Positions 17,493-27,276 of a stretch of DNA of 64,000 bases are shown in pieces. The first letter of the stretch is position 1. Each line of letters opens with the position of its first letter. Location: positions 582,939-646,938 of the forward strand of contig NZ_SNYV01000013.1 in NCBI RefSeq assembly GCF_004363245.1, in the 5' to 3' direction. The stretch is from Sphingobacterium yanglingense. Its GTDB lineage: Bacteria; Bacteroidota; Bacteroidia; Sphingobacteriales; Sphingobacteriaceae. Made by a program: the position numbers and the translations under genes. Under the pieces are notes generated by a model that saw nothing but the letters and a program-made list of their open reading frames with translations, did not search any database and was not told the DNA's origin.

Positions 17493-18644
17493 ATGGACGA
17501 AAAAGATAAGCAAGAACTCTTAAAGCGTTATTTGGCAGGAGAATGTACTTCTCAAGAGCGGCTACAGGTCGAACAATGGTACGAGCTGTTGAGCAAGGAA
17601 GAAGATAGCCTTGTTATAAATACTACTACAGACTTAGATCACGATATTGATGAAGTGCGGTTCCGCTTATTATCTTCTTTGCATTATAGACGAAAATGGT
17701 ATACCTATGCATCTATAGCAGCCATTTTCGTAGGTGTATTTATTGCAGCTTATCTATATTTCACACAACTATCGTTTCTGACTATAGAAGATACAAAAAT
17801 TATTGCCGAAACATCTCCAGATATTTTTCCGGGAGGTCAGGTAGCAGTACTTCAGTTAGAAGATGGTACTGAAATCCCTCTAGAAGGCGTTTCTAATGGA
17901 GTTATTGCTACAGGAAATAATCATACGGTTTATAAAAAAGCAGATGGACAACTTGACTATATCAGAAATCAAGAAGGAAATGTGGACAGAGATAAATCAA
18001 TAACCAACACCTTGAAGACACCTCGTGGAGGGCAATACCAACTTAATCTACCCGATGGATCCAAAGTTTGGCTGAATGCGGCTTCTCAACTTACATATAC
18101 TATAGATAATAACCGGTCTGATCGTGTCGTCGATCTACACGGAGAGGCTTATTTTGAAGTAGCGAAGGATCAAAGTAAGCCATTCAAAGTTCGTTCTAAA
18201 GGTCAGATTGTAGAAGTTTTAGGTACACATTTTAACGTTTCTAGTTACGATGACGACCCTAGTATAAAAACGACGTTATCCGAGGGGGCTGTTAGAGTCA
18301 CGGAAACTATAAGTAATAAAACCATTCTTTTAGAACCTGGTCAACAATCCACTTTAGATCGTGATCACCGATTAACTGTCGACCGTGTCAATGTTTTAGA
18401 TGCTATCGCATGGAAGAATGGTAAATTTAGTTTTAACCAATCTGACATCTATGCTGTAGTGAGGCAGCTTTCTAGGTGGTATAATGTAGAAGTTGTATTT
18501 AAAGGGAAAGCTAAGAATGTACATCTGTCCGGCGAAGTCCATCGAAATACGAATGCTTCTACTGTACTCGAAATCCTCTCTTTTTATAATTTGAACTGTA
18601 AAATTGAAAGTGTGGATGGTGTTAAACGTATTATTATCGAATAA
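17493..18644 (+). CDS. FecR-type anti-sigma regulator, locus 2
   Basis: A 383-residue inner membrane protein with the Bacteroidota FecR layout. The cytoplasmic N-terminus has RYLAGECTSQERLQVEQWYELL, one membrane helix lies at about 70-92, and an insertion follows (about 110-165). The FecR domain comes next (LPDGSKVWLNAASQLTYT, VLGTHFNVSSY at about 240), then the C-terminal DUF4974-like domain (VVRQLSRWYNVEVVFKG). It should pass the substrate signal from the STN-bearing SusC to the sigma factor encoded upstream. Confidence 0.93.
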   Translation: MDEKDKQELLKRYLAGECTSQERLQVEQWYELLSKEEDSLVINTTTDLDHDIDEVRFRLLSSLHYRRKWYTYASIAAIFVGVFIAAYLYFTQLSFLTIEDTKIIAETSPDIFPGGQVAVLQLEDGTEIPLEGVSNGVIATGNNHTVYKKADGQLDYIRNQEGNVDRDKSITNTLKTPRGGQYQLNLPDGSKVWLNAASQLTYTIDNNRSDRVVDLHGEAYFEVAKDQSKPFKVRSKGQIVEVLGTHFNVSSYDDDPSIKTTLSEGAVRVTETISNKTILLEPGQQSTLDRDHRLTVDRVNVLDAIAWKNGKFSFNQSDIYAVVRQLSRWYNVEVVFKGKAKNVHLSGEVHRNTNASTVLEILSFYNLNCKIESVDGVKRIIIE

Positions 18645-18721
18645 AGTAATACTAAATATATAATCGTAAAATTATTAATCTATGAAAAGAGAAACTTAAA
18701 AAAATTATGTAGCTCAAAAAA

Positions 18722-18749
18722 ACGTCTTCCGAGTAGGATCAGAAGACGT
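18722..18749 (+). other. Hairpin in the FecR-SusC intergenic leader
   Basis: ACGTCTTC (18722-18729) and GAAGACGT (18742-18749) form a perfect 8-bp stem with a 12-base loop, 63 bases before the SusC start. No T-run follows directly. The position resembles the hairpin at 5226-5249 in locus 1; both may separate expression of the regulators from that of the abundant receptor. Confidence 0.45.
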
Positions 18750-18812
18750 GAATGTAAGAGCGCTACCCAAAAAAGTCTATTAATTAAATACCAACTCAAA
18801 CACACAAAGTTA

Positions 18813-21800
18813 ATGAAATTAATATTTCGTACAACAGCCGTTCGGTCAAGATGGTTGTTTTTTGACAAACCTACTTACAGAAAAATTATTATGAGGTTTC
18901 AGGTAATTGCTAGTTTTCTTTTACTGATGTTTATGCAAGTCCGGGCCGATATTTTGGCTCAGAGTGTCTCCGTCAAAGTAAGTAACACACCTTTAGAAAA
19001 AGTTTTTAAACTCATAGAAAGACAAACCGGATATGTGTTTCTCTATGACGATGTCGATTTGAAAAAGACAAAAATCAGTTTATCTATTCAGGATGCAACT
19101 ATAGAAAAAGTATTGGAAGCCTGCCTACAAAATCTTCCAGTGAGCTATAAAATTGTTGATAAAAATATACTTTTTAAAACACAAGTAAGACCTATTAGGG
19201 GGCAGCCAGCAGCAGATCGGCTGCAACAGCAGGTAACTGGTGTTATCAAAGATAGTACGGGATATTACCTTTCAGGGGTTGAGATAAAGGTACGAGGAAC
19301 CGGCAAAGTGACGGTTAGTGATGTATCCGGTAGATTTAAGATTGAAGCTGCCGCTGGGCAATATTTAGAATTCAGTTTGTTAGGTTACAAAAAGCAGGAT
19401 ATTGTTGTAGGAGATAAGCTCGATATGGACGTGGTATTACAAACCGTTACTGCAGATCTAGAAGAAGTCATAGTTGTAGGGTATGGTACACAAAAGAAAA
19501 TCAACCTCACCGGTGCGGTTTCTCAAATTAGTGGTGAGCGTCTAGAAAATAGAGCAGTTACCAATATTGGTCAAGCCCTGCAAGGGACAGTTTCTAATTT
19601 AAACATCAATAGTACAAACGGAGGCGCACCAGGTGCCGTGTCCAGTTTTAACGTTCGCGGTTATACGGGCTTTTCATCCAATGGGTCTGCTATTTCTCAG
19701 TCTCCGCTTTTCGTGGTAGATGGTATTCCTGGTGTCGACATTAACACGATTAACATTAATGATGTCGAGAGTATCAGCGTGTTAAAAGATGCGGCATCCG
19801 CTGCCATTTATGGTTCCAGTGCCCCCTATGGTGTTATCATCGTTACAACAAAACAAGGCAAAATTGGCAATAAACCAACCATAACCTATAATAACAACTT
19901 CTTGATGTCTGAACCTATTAATTTGCCAAAATATATGCGTTCTATAGACTTTGCTAACCTTTACAACGAAGCAGCCGATAATGTTGGAGCTAGTCGGCCT
20001 TTTAGCGACGACGCATTAAAGCGTATTCAAGATTATCTTGATGGTAAGATTACTACCGAAACTATTGTGAATCCTGCTCCTGCTACAGACGCTTATTTTG
20101 AATGGGGTAATGCTAACGCCAATAATGATTGGTTTGATATACTATATCGTGACTATCAGTTCAGCCACCAGCATAATGTCGGTGTTTCAGGCGGTTCGAA
20201 CTCCACAAAATACTATGTTGGTCTAGGCTATAACAAACAGAATGGGATGTACGATTTTACAAAAGACTCCTACGATCGCTATAATATCCGCGCCAATCTT
20301 TCCACTGCTGTTACTTCGTGGATGAATTTCAATTTTAGAAGTGCCCTTTCTCGCGGAGTTTCCGATTCTCCTACGGCCGAGGGAAATTGGATGCAGGTTC
20401 TGGCTGCTCGAAATTGGCCGACAGAACCTTTGTATACGCCCAATGGAAGTTTTGCCTCTGAAAACAGAATGGCTGGGTTTGTAAACGGCGGTCGTACAAA
20501 TACAGTTTCAGATAAGGCTACGCTTACCGGTGAGATCGAAGTTAACCCCTTCCCCGGATGGAATATAACGGCTAATTATACTTTTGATGGTGCATATATA
20601 GATATGGAAAAGCATACTAAAACCGTATACGTTCAGCGTCCGAGTGGTGCAAATCAAGCATTATATGCTCCAAATGCATTCCAGCGACAGAGCAATAAAA
20701 ATCAACATTATACCGTCAATCTTTTTAGTTCATACACAAAAGAATGGAATGGGCATTCATTTAGAGGATTATTAGGCTTTACACAAGAGCTTTTCGATAA
20801 TACCGGTGTAAATGGGCTTAATTACTATTTATATTCTAATGATAAGCCTTCCCTTTCGTTAACATATGGTGCCTCACCAACGTTAACCGACAATGCCTCT
20901 CAACTCGCTATCCGTGGAGGTTTTGGACGAATTAATTACAACTACCAAGGTAAGTACTTAGTTGAGTTTAATGGGAGGTACGATGGTACTTCAAGGTTTT
21001 TATCAGATAAAAGATTTAAATTTTACCCTGGTATTTCTGGAGCGTGGGTAGCTTCTCATGAAAAGTTTTGGAAGCCTGTTCAGCCGTACGTAAATAGTTT
21101 TAAATTCCGTGCTTCGTATGGGCAGCTAGGAGATCAGGCATTTACCAGTAGTTATTATCCTTTTTACCCTTCCCTCGTCACAGTAAGCCCTACATCCAGT
21201 AACTTTTTGTTTTCTGGAGGTAGAGAGGCTTATATTGGCCAACCTCCTTTGGTAGATGCTGCTCTGACATGGGTGACTGTTAAGACTCTTGATATTGGTG
21301 TAGACATGGCAATCTTTAACAATAGGCTAAACTTTACTTTTGATTGGTATAAACGAGTGGCCGATGATTTTGTTGGTCCTGCCGAGGCTTTTCCTGCATT
21401 TTTAGGGACAGCAGCACCAGAAGTCAATAATACGGGAATGGTGACTTATGGAGTAGATTTTACCGTAGGTTGGAAAGACAAGATCAATGATTTTAAATAT
21501 GGCGTAGATCTCGTACTAAGTGATTATCAAAGCAAAGTTCGTAGATACCCTAATCCTACGGGTTTGAATACCACCTGGTATAAAGGACGGAAATTTGGAG
21601 ATGTTTGGGGCTATCAGACTGTAGGTTTTTTTAAAAACGATGAAGAAATCCTTGAGTCCCCGAAACAAGATCTTATCTACAGCAGGTGGTCAGTCGGCGA
21701 TATACGTTATGCCGATTTAGATGGAGATGGTATAATTTCTTGGGGCAATAACACCTTAGAGAATCCAGGAGACCGGAACGTCATCGCTAATACTACACCA

Positions 21801-22301
21801 CGGTATTCGTTTGGCGTTAATCTGAGCGCACAGTACAAAAATTTTGATTTTGCAGCTTTATTGCAAGGAGTAGGAAAGCGAGACGCCATCTTTTCTAATG
21901 CTAATGTATGGGATGGGGCATATTTTTGGGGTATTACTGGAGATATGTATACAGGTATGCTCACGACCGAACAGTATGATCGTTGGACCCCCGAAACACC
22001 GAATGGTTATTATCCCAAGTTTTACTTGGGTGGTGAAATGCAGAAAAATTCGCAGCCACAAACTCGTTATGTTCAGGATGCTGCCTATTTAAGGGTCAAA
22101 AATATACAATTGGGCTATACGATGCCTGCAAATGTTTTAAAGACTATTGATAGCCAAAAGCTGCGGTTTTTCTTTAATATAGAGAATATGATCACTTTTA
22201 CAAAGCTCCTTAAAACGATGGATCCAGAGTTTTCTACAACAGATGGTCGTGTGTATCCATTCCAGCGCGTTTGGTCCTGTGGTATGAATATTACTTTTTA
22301 A
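18813..22301 (+). CDS. SusC/RagA-family TonB-linked outer membrane transporter with STN domain
   Basis: A 1162-residue SusC-like importer. Parts in order: long N-terminal leader with a membrane segment (a second ATG at 18891 gives a compact signal peptide), STN domain (about 50-125, TPLEKVFKLIERQTGYVFLYDD), carboxypeptidase-regulatory-like domain (about 140-215), TonB-box/SusC signature (LEEVIVVGYGTQKK), plug with VLKDAASAAIYGSSAPYGVIIVTT, and the beta-barrel to the C-terminal F. With the SusD partner 26 bases downstream it forms an import pair. The cluster's phosphoesterase suggests a phosphorylated ligand, which is an inference. Confidence 0.96.
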   Translation: MKLIFRTTAVRSRWLFFDKPTYRKIIMRFQVIASFLLLMFMQVRADILAQSVSVKVSNTPLEKVFKLIERQTGYVFLYDDVDLKKTKISLSIQDATIEKVLEACLQNLPVSYKIVDKNILFKTQVRPIRGQPAADRLQQQVTGVIKDSTGYYLSGVEIKVRGTGKVTVSDVSGRFKIEAAAGQYLEFSLLGYKKQDIVVGDKLDMDVVLQTVTADLEEVIVVGYGTQKKINLTGAVSQISGERLENRAVTNIGQALQGTVSNLNINSTNGGAPGAVSSFNVRGYTGFSSNGSAISQSPLFVVDGIPGVDINTININDVESISVLKDAASAAIYGSSAPYGVIIVTTKQGKIGNKPTITYNNNFLMSEPINLPKYMRSIDFANLYNEAADNVGASRPFSDDALKRIQDYLDGKITTETIVNPAPATDAYFEWGNANANNDWFDILYRDYQFSHQHNVGVSGGSNSTKYYVGLGYNKQNGMYDFTKDSYDRYNIRANLSTAVTSWMNFNFRSALSRGVSDSPTAEGNWMQVLAARNWPTEPLYTPNGSFASENRMAGFVNGGRTNTVSDKATLTGEIEVNPFPGWNITANYTFDGAYIDMEKHTKTVYVQRPSGANQALYAPNAFQRQSNKNQHYTVNLFSSYTKEWNGHSFRGLLGFTQELFDNTGVNGLNYYLYSNDKPSLSLTYGASPTLTDNASQLAIRGGFGRINYNYQGKYLVEFNGRYDGTSRFLSDKRFKFYPGISGAWVASHEKFWKPVQPYVNSFKFRASYGQLGDQAFTSSYYPFYPSLVTVSPTSSNFLFSGGREAYIGQPPLVDAALTWVTVKTLDIGVDMAIFNNRLNFTFDWYKRVADDFVGPAEAFPAFLGTAAPEVNNTGMVTYGVDFTVGWKDKINDFKYGVDLVLSDYQSKVRRYPNPTGLNTTWYKGRKFGDVWGYQTVGFFKNDEEILESPKQDLIYSRWSVGDIRYADLDGDGIISWGNNTLENPGDRNVIANTTPRYSFGVNLSAQYKNFDFAALLQGVGKRDAIFSNANVWDGAYFWGITGDMYTGMLTTEQYDRWTPETPNGYYPKFYLGGEMQKNSQPQTRYVQDAAYLRVKNIQLGYTMPANVLKTIDSQKLRFFFNIENMITFTKLLKTMDPEFSTTDGRVYPFQRVWSCGMNITF

Positions 22302-22327
22302 AATTACCTTTTATTCTCATTTAAGAT

Positions 22328-24115
22328 ATGAAACGATATATATTTATTTGGCTAAGCTTTTTGACATTGCTGAGTTCATGTAAAGACAACTTTTTAGAAC
22401 GGTCACCGATTATTAACATCAGTGATAGTGATTATTGGACTACTGTTAATGATTTGCGTTTGTACGTCAATAATTTTTACAATGACGATGCTCTTTTACC
22501 CTCTCGACGAGCTTGGGGGAGTGGTCCTTTTACAATTGACGCTGGCGAAGGCAGCGACACAAACGTGCCTACTAATTATAATAGAAGAATGAACGGTGAA
22601 GGTACTTTGCCTTCCTCTGGTGGTGGTTGGTCAGCGTCCGATTGGACACCTTTACGAAATATAAACTATTTTTTAGATAATTATAATAAAGTGCAAGCAC
22701 CTTTTAAAGAAGTACAGGCCTATGTAGGCGAGGCTTTGTTTTTTCGCGCCTTATTCTATTATGACAAACTTCGCAAGTTCGGTGATTTACCTTGGGCTTC
22801 GACGCTAGTTGGCACTGATTCCGAGTCATTATTTTCTGGACGGCTACCCCGTAATCAGGTCGTTGACTCTATACTATTAGATTTGGATAATTCTATTAGT
22901 TATCTCTCGGCACGAGCAGGTGGGGCATGGAGTGGCAGAGTCACTAAAGAAGTTGCTTTGGCGCTTAAATCCCGTGTTGCCTTGTATGAAGGTACCTGGG
23001 AAAAGTACCACAGTCTGAAAAACACACGATTTAAAGTAGTCGGTGAAGACGGTAGTAAGTTTTTAAATATTGCAGCAGATGCTTCTGGACAATTGATAGC
23101 AATGTCTGAGCGATCAGGATATCCTGGTTTAGATAATGTAGGTATTGAAAATGGGTATTGGTTACTTTTCAATCAGAAAGATTACTCTTCAAGTAAAGAG
23201 GCGTTATTTTGGCGTAAGTATTCTGCTTCAGAGAGGATTACCCATACATGGACTCGCTATTCAATTAATGGAGGAGGTATGGGGTTGTCCAAAGATATGG
23301 TCGATTCTTACTTATGTTTGGATGGTCTACCAATAAGCTTGAGTACGCAATATGTTGGCGACCGTACATTAAAAGATCTGGTTAAAAACAGAGACCCCAG
23401 ATTGGCACAAACTATACATGTTGACGATCAGCAGCATGTCAAATGGTACGCTACTAAAGAATATTTTACTACTCCCGCTTTCGAAATTAATGGAGCTAAT
23501 AATACGTCTACCGGCTATCAGATTTATAAAGGGCATACAGGTGATTTTGAAGAGTACAGTGTTTCTCAAAGTACACAAGGGTACGTTCATTTCCGTTATG
23601 CCGAAGTTCTATTGATTTATGCCGAGGCCAAGGCCGAGTTGGGCACAATTACCCAGATTGATATCGATAAAACAATCAATGCACTGCGTATCCGTGCTGG
23701 TATGACCGTAGGATTATTACAGTTAGGTAATATTCCTGTTGACCCCAACTGGGAATTTCCTCTTTTATCGCCTATATTAAATGAAGTGCGCCGTGAACGT
23801 AAGATTGAGTTAGCTGCAGAATGGTATCGTGTTGATGATATTTTCCGTTGGGCTGCAGCAGATACTAAAATTTTCGGTCAGCGTCCTTTAGGTGCTTATA
23901 AAAAACAATGGGAAAACTATCCAGGGGCGACAGCTCAATTCATTAAGTCTTTAGCTGCTCTTCCTGTAAATGCCGATGGCTATATAGATCCATTTAAAAT
24001 ATATGGCATCATGGATAAAGGCTATCAATTTAAGCTAGATCGCGATTATTTATTACCTATTCCTACCAATGAGATCACGCTTAATCCAATGTTGAAACAA
24101 AACCCGGGATGGTAA
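22328..24115 (+). CDS. SusD/RagB-family ligand-binding lipoprotein
   Basis: A 595-residue outer membrane lipoprotein. The signal peptide ends in LLSSC (Cys18), followed by KDNFLERSP, a typical SusD start. Helical TPR-like repeats appear around YVGEALFFRALFYYDKLRKFGDLPW. The characteristic SusD C-terminal segment is present (VLLIYAEAKAELG, ALRIRAGM, EVRRERKIELAAEWYRVDDIFRW), ending near DYLLPIPTNEITLNP-QNPGW. It caps the preceding SusC and binds the ligand before import. Confidence 0.96.
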   Translation: MKRYIFIWLSFLTLLSSCKDNFLERSPIINISDSDYWTTVNDLRLYVNNFYNDDALLPSRRAWGSGPFTIDAGEGSDTNVPTNYNRRMNGEGTLPSSGGGWSASDWTPLRNINYFLDNYNKVQAPFKEVQAYVGEALFFRALFYYDKLRKFGDLPWASTLVGTDSESLFSGRLPRNQVVDSILLDLDNSISYLSARAGGAWSGRVTKEVALALKSRVALYEGTWEKYHSLKNTRFKVVGEDGSKFLNIAADASGQLIAMSERSGYPGLDNVGIENGYWLLFNQKDYSSSKEALFWRKYSASERITHTWTRYSINGGGMGLSKDMVDSYLCLDGLPISLSTQYVGDRTLKDLVKNRDPRLAQTIHVDDQQHVKWYATKEYFTTPAFEINGANNTSTGYQIYKGHTGDFEEYSVSQSTQGYVHFRYAEVLLIYAEAKAELGTITQIDIDKTINALRIRAGMTVGLLQLGNIPVDPNWEFPLLSPILNEVRRERKIELAAEWYRVDDIFRWAAADTKIFGQRPLGAYKKQWENYPGATAQFIKSLAALPVNADGYIDPFKIYGIMDKGYQFKLDRDYLLPIPTNEITLNPMLKQNPGW

Positions 24116-24156
24116 TTTTAGAATTGAATATTAGAGCAATTAAATAAACGATTATT

Positions 24157-25164
24157 ATGAATACATCAAATAAAATATTAGTTATCAGCAAATTTATAGT
24201 ATTAGTATTTCTTCTTTCGTCCTCATGTGCTGAGGGAGTACTCTCTGAAAGTCCAGCTTTGGAAAAATCGATCGGTGCGGATTTCCCGATAGCAATTACC
24301 AACCAAGGTGCAGGGCGTATACAGGTTTTTGATTCCGGATCCACAAATTGGAATACCAGTGCCGCGCTTCTGTGGTCATGGTATCCTAACTCTACAAATG
24401 GCTTTGCTGCTTCTACACCAGGTTGGGGTGCTCCATCTGATGTTAAGCTGAGAAACAACAGTTTTTTTGGCGGTCAGGTAATGGCTGTAGCCGATTCTCG
24501 AGGATTTTGCGCTCTAATTCCTTATCCTGCAGGAGATACAAAGTATTGGTCTGCCAATGTAGGGCTACCCGGTGCAGGGCTTCACAATCTTCATGCTATC
24601 GAGCTACTGCCCAATGGTAATACCGCCGTAGCAGCATCTAATGGTAGTTATGTACGTATCTATACTTCTTCTCAAGGCATCAGTTCATCCAGTTATGTAA
24701 GCTTTACCTTGAGTGATGCCCACGGTCTACTTTGGGACCCCGCCAACAATGTACTTTGGGTTTTGGGCGGTTCTGTTCTTACCGCATTAGAAATTACTGG
24801 TACTGCCGCGGCTCCCATAATAACAGAAAAGATGGCTTTTCGTGTTTCTTTACCATCAGCTGGAGGGCATGACCTTTATGCTTATTACGGAAATAATGAC
24901 ATTTTATGGGTCACCACTCATTATGGAGTATATCAATTTGACAAAGTCAGTAAGACATTTACAGCTGTAAGTGGTGCGGCATTTGGTACGGCTGTAAAGT
25001 CGATTGGGAATCAGCCATCGGGACACATTGTACAGGCCCGACCATCGACCTGTACTGACGGATGGAATACTAATACGGTTCAGTACTATAATCCAAGCCT
25101 TTCACGTACTATTACAGGAGCTTGCTTTTATAAAGCGCGTGTTTGGTGGCAGGAATATCAATAA
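24157..25164 (+). CDS. Secreted beta-propeller-like lipoprotein (DUF6528-like)
   Basis: A 335-residue protein with a lipoprotein-type signal (LLSSSC, Cys24). The mature part has repeated strand modules of the WD/beta-propeller kind: GAGRIQVFDSGSTNWN, VMAVADSRGFCALIPYP, LHAIELLPNGNTAVAASNGSYVRIY, AHGLLWDPANNVLWVLGG, GHDLYAYYGNNDILWVTTHYGVYQFD. It agrees with what I remember of the DUF6528 family, but this was not searched. It sits between SusD and a metallophosphoesterase in one operon, so it may hold or present the substrate at the cell surface. Confidence 0.7.
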   Translation: MNTSNKILVISKFIVLVFLLSSSCAEGVLSESPALEKSIGADFPIAITNQGAGRIQVFDSGSTNWNTSAALLWSWYPNSTNGFAASTPGWGAPSDVKLRNNSFFGGQVMAVADSRGFCALIPYPAGDTKYWSANVGLPGAGLHNLHAIELLPNGNTAVAASNGSYVRIYTSSQGISSSSYVSFTLSDAHGLLWDPANNVLWVLGGSVLTALEITGTAAAPIITEKMAFRVSLPSAGGHDLYAYYGNNDILWVTTHYGVYQFDKVSKTFTAVSGAAFGTAVKSIGNQPSGHIVQARPSTCTDGWNTNTVQYYNPSLSRTITGACFYKARVWWQEYQ

Positions 25165-25181
25165 TTATTAAAAACAGGAAA

Positions 25182-26270
25182 ATGAAATATCTTTTGATTA
25201 AAAAAATCTTACTTCTTTCTTTACTTTATATTTATAGCAGCTCCGTAGCTCAGGATCTACCTTCTGCTACGAACGCAGCTCCTTCGCTAAGTGAGGAAGG
25301 GAGCTATACTTGGATACTTTTGCCAGACCCCCAAACTTATTCCAAGTTTGGTCGCAACCAATCTATTTTTGTTAATATGATCGACTGGATAAACGATCAG
25401 AATGACAATCTAAACATTCAAATGGTTCTTTGTACAGGAGACCTTGTTGAACAAAATAATATTGTTATTCCTGACAGTATTAATGGAGATCAATCCAGTC
25501 ACGCGCAATGGCAGTTTATTTCCAGTGCATTTTATAAACTAAATAATAAAGTACCTTATATTTTATGTACTGGAAATCATGATTATGGTACTAAAAGTGC
25601 TGAAAATCGTTATTCTCAATTTAATAGCTACTTTCCTCCTCAAATTAACCCTTTAAATGATAAAATAATATTAGAAACATTTCCCAACGCGGAAGGGGCT
25701 AATACATTAGAAAATGCAGCTTATGTGTGGGATGATCCTAGCGGTCGTTCTTTTCTGATCTTCTCATTGGAATTTGCACCCCGTATGGAAGTAATTAAAT
25801 GGGCCGATAGTTTAGCAAAAGTGCCTCAGTATAAAGAGCATTTAGGCGTATTGCTCACACACAGCTATCTGAATTCTGATGGTAGACGAACCCATCAGGA
25901 AAATTATCCACTTAAGAATGCACACTATGGTAAAGTTATTTGGGATAAATTTGTATCACAGAGTCCCCAGGTGCAGTTTGTTTTCGCCGGCCATATTGCC
26001 AACAGCGATACCCATCGTGATCAGGTGGGCTATCGGCAGGATAAAAATGCACACGGTAAACCCGTTCATCAAATGCTTTTCAATGCTCAGCGAGAAGGAG
26101 GAGGTTGGCATGGCAATGGAGGCGATGGCTGGCTGCGAATTTTAGAGTTTATACCTCAACAGCGCAAAGTAAAAGTTAAAACTTTTTCACCTTACTTTTT
26201 CATATCACCTGGTATGAGATCAAATGCATGGCGAACTGCAGAGTATGATGAGTACGAGATGATTTATTAG
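25182..26270 (+). CDS. Secreted calcineurin-like metallophosphoesterase
   Basis: A 362-residue periplasmic or surface phosphoesterase. The start is placed at MKYLLIKKILLLSLLYIYSSSVAQ, a signal peptide, 17 bases after the previous stop; the longer frame overlaps the upstream gene. Metal-binding motifs are visible in order: DPQ (variant of the first D-x-H), CTGDLV, TGNHDYG, LTHSY and FAGHIAN. It should cleave a phosphomonoester or diester. Being last in a sigma-controlled SusC/SusD operon, it probably releases phosphate or a dephosphorylated ligand. A terminator follows directly. Confidence 0.9.
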   Translation: MKYLLIKKILLLSLLYIYSSSVAQDLPSATNAAPSLSEEGSYTWILLPDPQTYSKFGRNQSIFVNMIDWINDQNDNLNIQMVLCTGDLVEQNNIVIPDSINGDQSSHAQWQFISSAFYKLNNKVPYILCTGNHDYGTKSAENRYSQFNSYFPPQINPLNDKIILETFPNAEGANTLENAAYVWDDPSGRSFLIFSLEFAPRMEVIKWADSLAKVPQYKEHLGVLLTHSYLNSDGRRTHQENYPLKNAHYGKVIWDKFVSQSPQVQFVFAGHIANSDTHRDQVGYRQDKNAHGKPVHQMLFNAQREGGGWHGNGGDGWLRILEFIPQQRKVKVKTFSPYFFISPGMRSNAWRTAEYDEYEMIY

Positions 26271-26277
26271 TAGATAG

Positions 26278-26312
26278 AGAGGCTGCCTACAAAGATGGGC
26301 AGCCTCTTTTTA
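26278..26312 (+). terminator. Intrinsic terminator of SusC/SusD locus 2
   Basis: A perfect 10-bp stem (AGAGGCTGCC 26278-26287, GGCAGCCTCT 26298-26307) with a 10-base loop runs into a T-run. It closes the phosphoesterase operon. Confidence 0.85.
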
Positions 26313-26418
26313 AAGACTATGGAAAACAGATTGTCGTACACTGCGGTGCCAATTGCAGATCGCATACTGTATACATTGTTTTCAGAGAAAGGTCTGCGAT
26401 GAATTATGCAGTTAGCTA

Positions 26419-26862
26419 GTGCTTTATAAAGCTTATCAACACCCTATCCAACTAGCCTTTGATGCATTGATAAAACAAGGAGCAGCCCCACTAAAGATTG
26501 CTGTAACCAGTTATTGTTTTGGAGGTACTGGCGCGCTTGAAGCCAGCAGGACTTCCTTCCTAAGGTGTAGTCAGTATCCATGGCGGGTTGGCCCGTGCAT
26601 CAGACCGATCAGTTTCGCCGATCAAAATTAAAGTCCTGGTCGAGCACCCAGCAGAATACAAGTCCATCAGCAAAAAAGACTACGATAATTTTATTGTCGA
26701 GATAAATACCGCAAAAGCAGATTGGCAGATCATCACCTATGCCAATTGTGGGCATATCTTTACCAAGCCTGAGTCGGCCGATTACAATTCCCTGATGGGC
26801 CAAAGAGCTTGGAAACACACGCTTCTTTTTTTAGGGGAATTATATAAAAGTAGCGAAATGCA
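26419..26862 (+). pseudogene. Dienelactone hydrolase-like gene, truncated and frameshifted
   Basis: Two frames together read as the C-terminal two thirds of a dienelactone hydrolase-type alpha/beta hydrolase. The first (26419 to about 26545) contains the nucleophile segment SYCFGGTGALEA. The second (about 26583-26862) contains HGGLAR, the acid-loop segment VLVEHPAEY and the final CGHIFTKPESADYN with the catalytic-type His, then RAWKHTLLFLGEL. The N-terminus is missing and a frameshift lies near 26545-26583. The expected Asp after VEHPA is Glu/Tyr here. It cannot make the normal enzyme. Confidence 0.8.
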
Positions 26863-27276
26863 GTATTTAGCCATTAAACTATTTAACATAGACCATGACG
26901 GATATCCAAGACTGACTCCATGTCAATTTTCCACACAGTGTGTGGGAAATGTTATCATCTGTTGATGTTGTATAGATTCAACAACTTGTCTGCCCGCTAG
27001 CCAATACAATTTTATTTAAAAACTTGAGAAGGATTTGTGGTACACATGTTTGAAAATACAATCGCAAATTATCAAAAATCGTAGAATTTGGTAAATTATA
27101 TTAATATCGTTGATTTCCTATACGATTGATTATAGAATCTTTGCTTTATTAAAAGGTATTTTTATATTTATTCACTAATTAAACTTTACAACCTTGAAAA
27201 TCATGAGGTGTTAAAGAGTATTATGAACAATCCGGCAAGAGATATTGTAGACTAATTATTGAATCGAAGAATCATT
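26863..27276. other. Intergenic region with a 15-bp palindrome
   Basis: CCACACA-G-TGTGTGG (26931-26945) is a perfect palindrome with T-rich and A-rich flanks and no T-run behind it; it could be an operator or hairpin. The remaining ~330 bases before the third sigma gene show no supported gene and no clear promoter pair. Confidence 0.35.
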
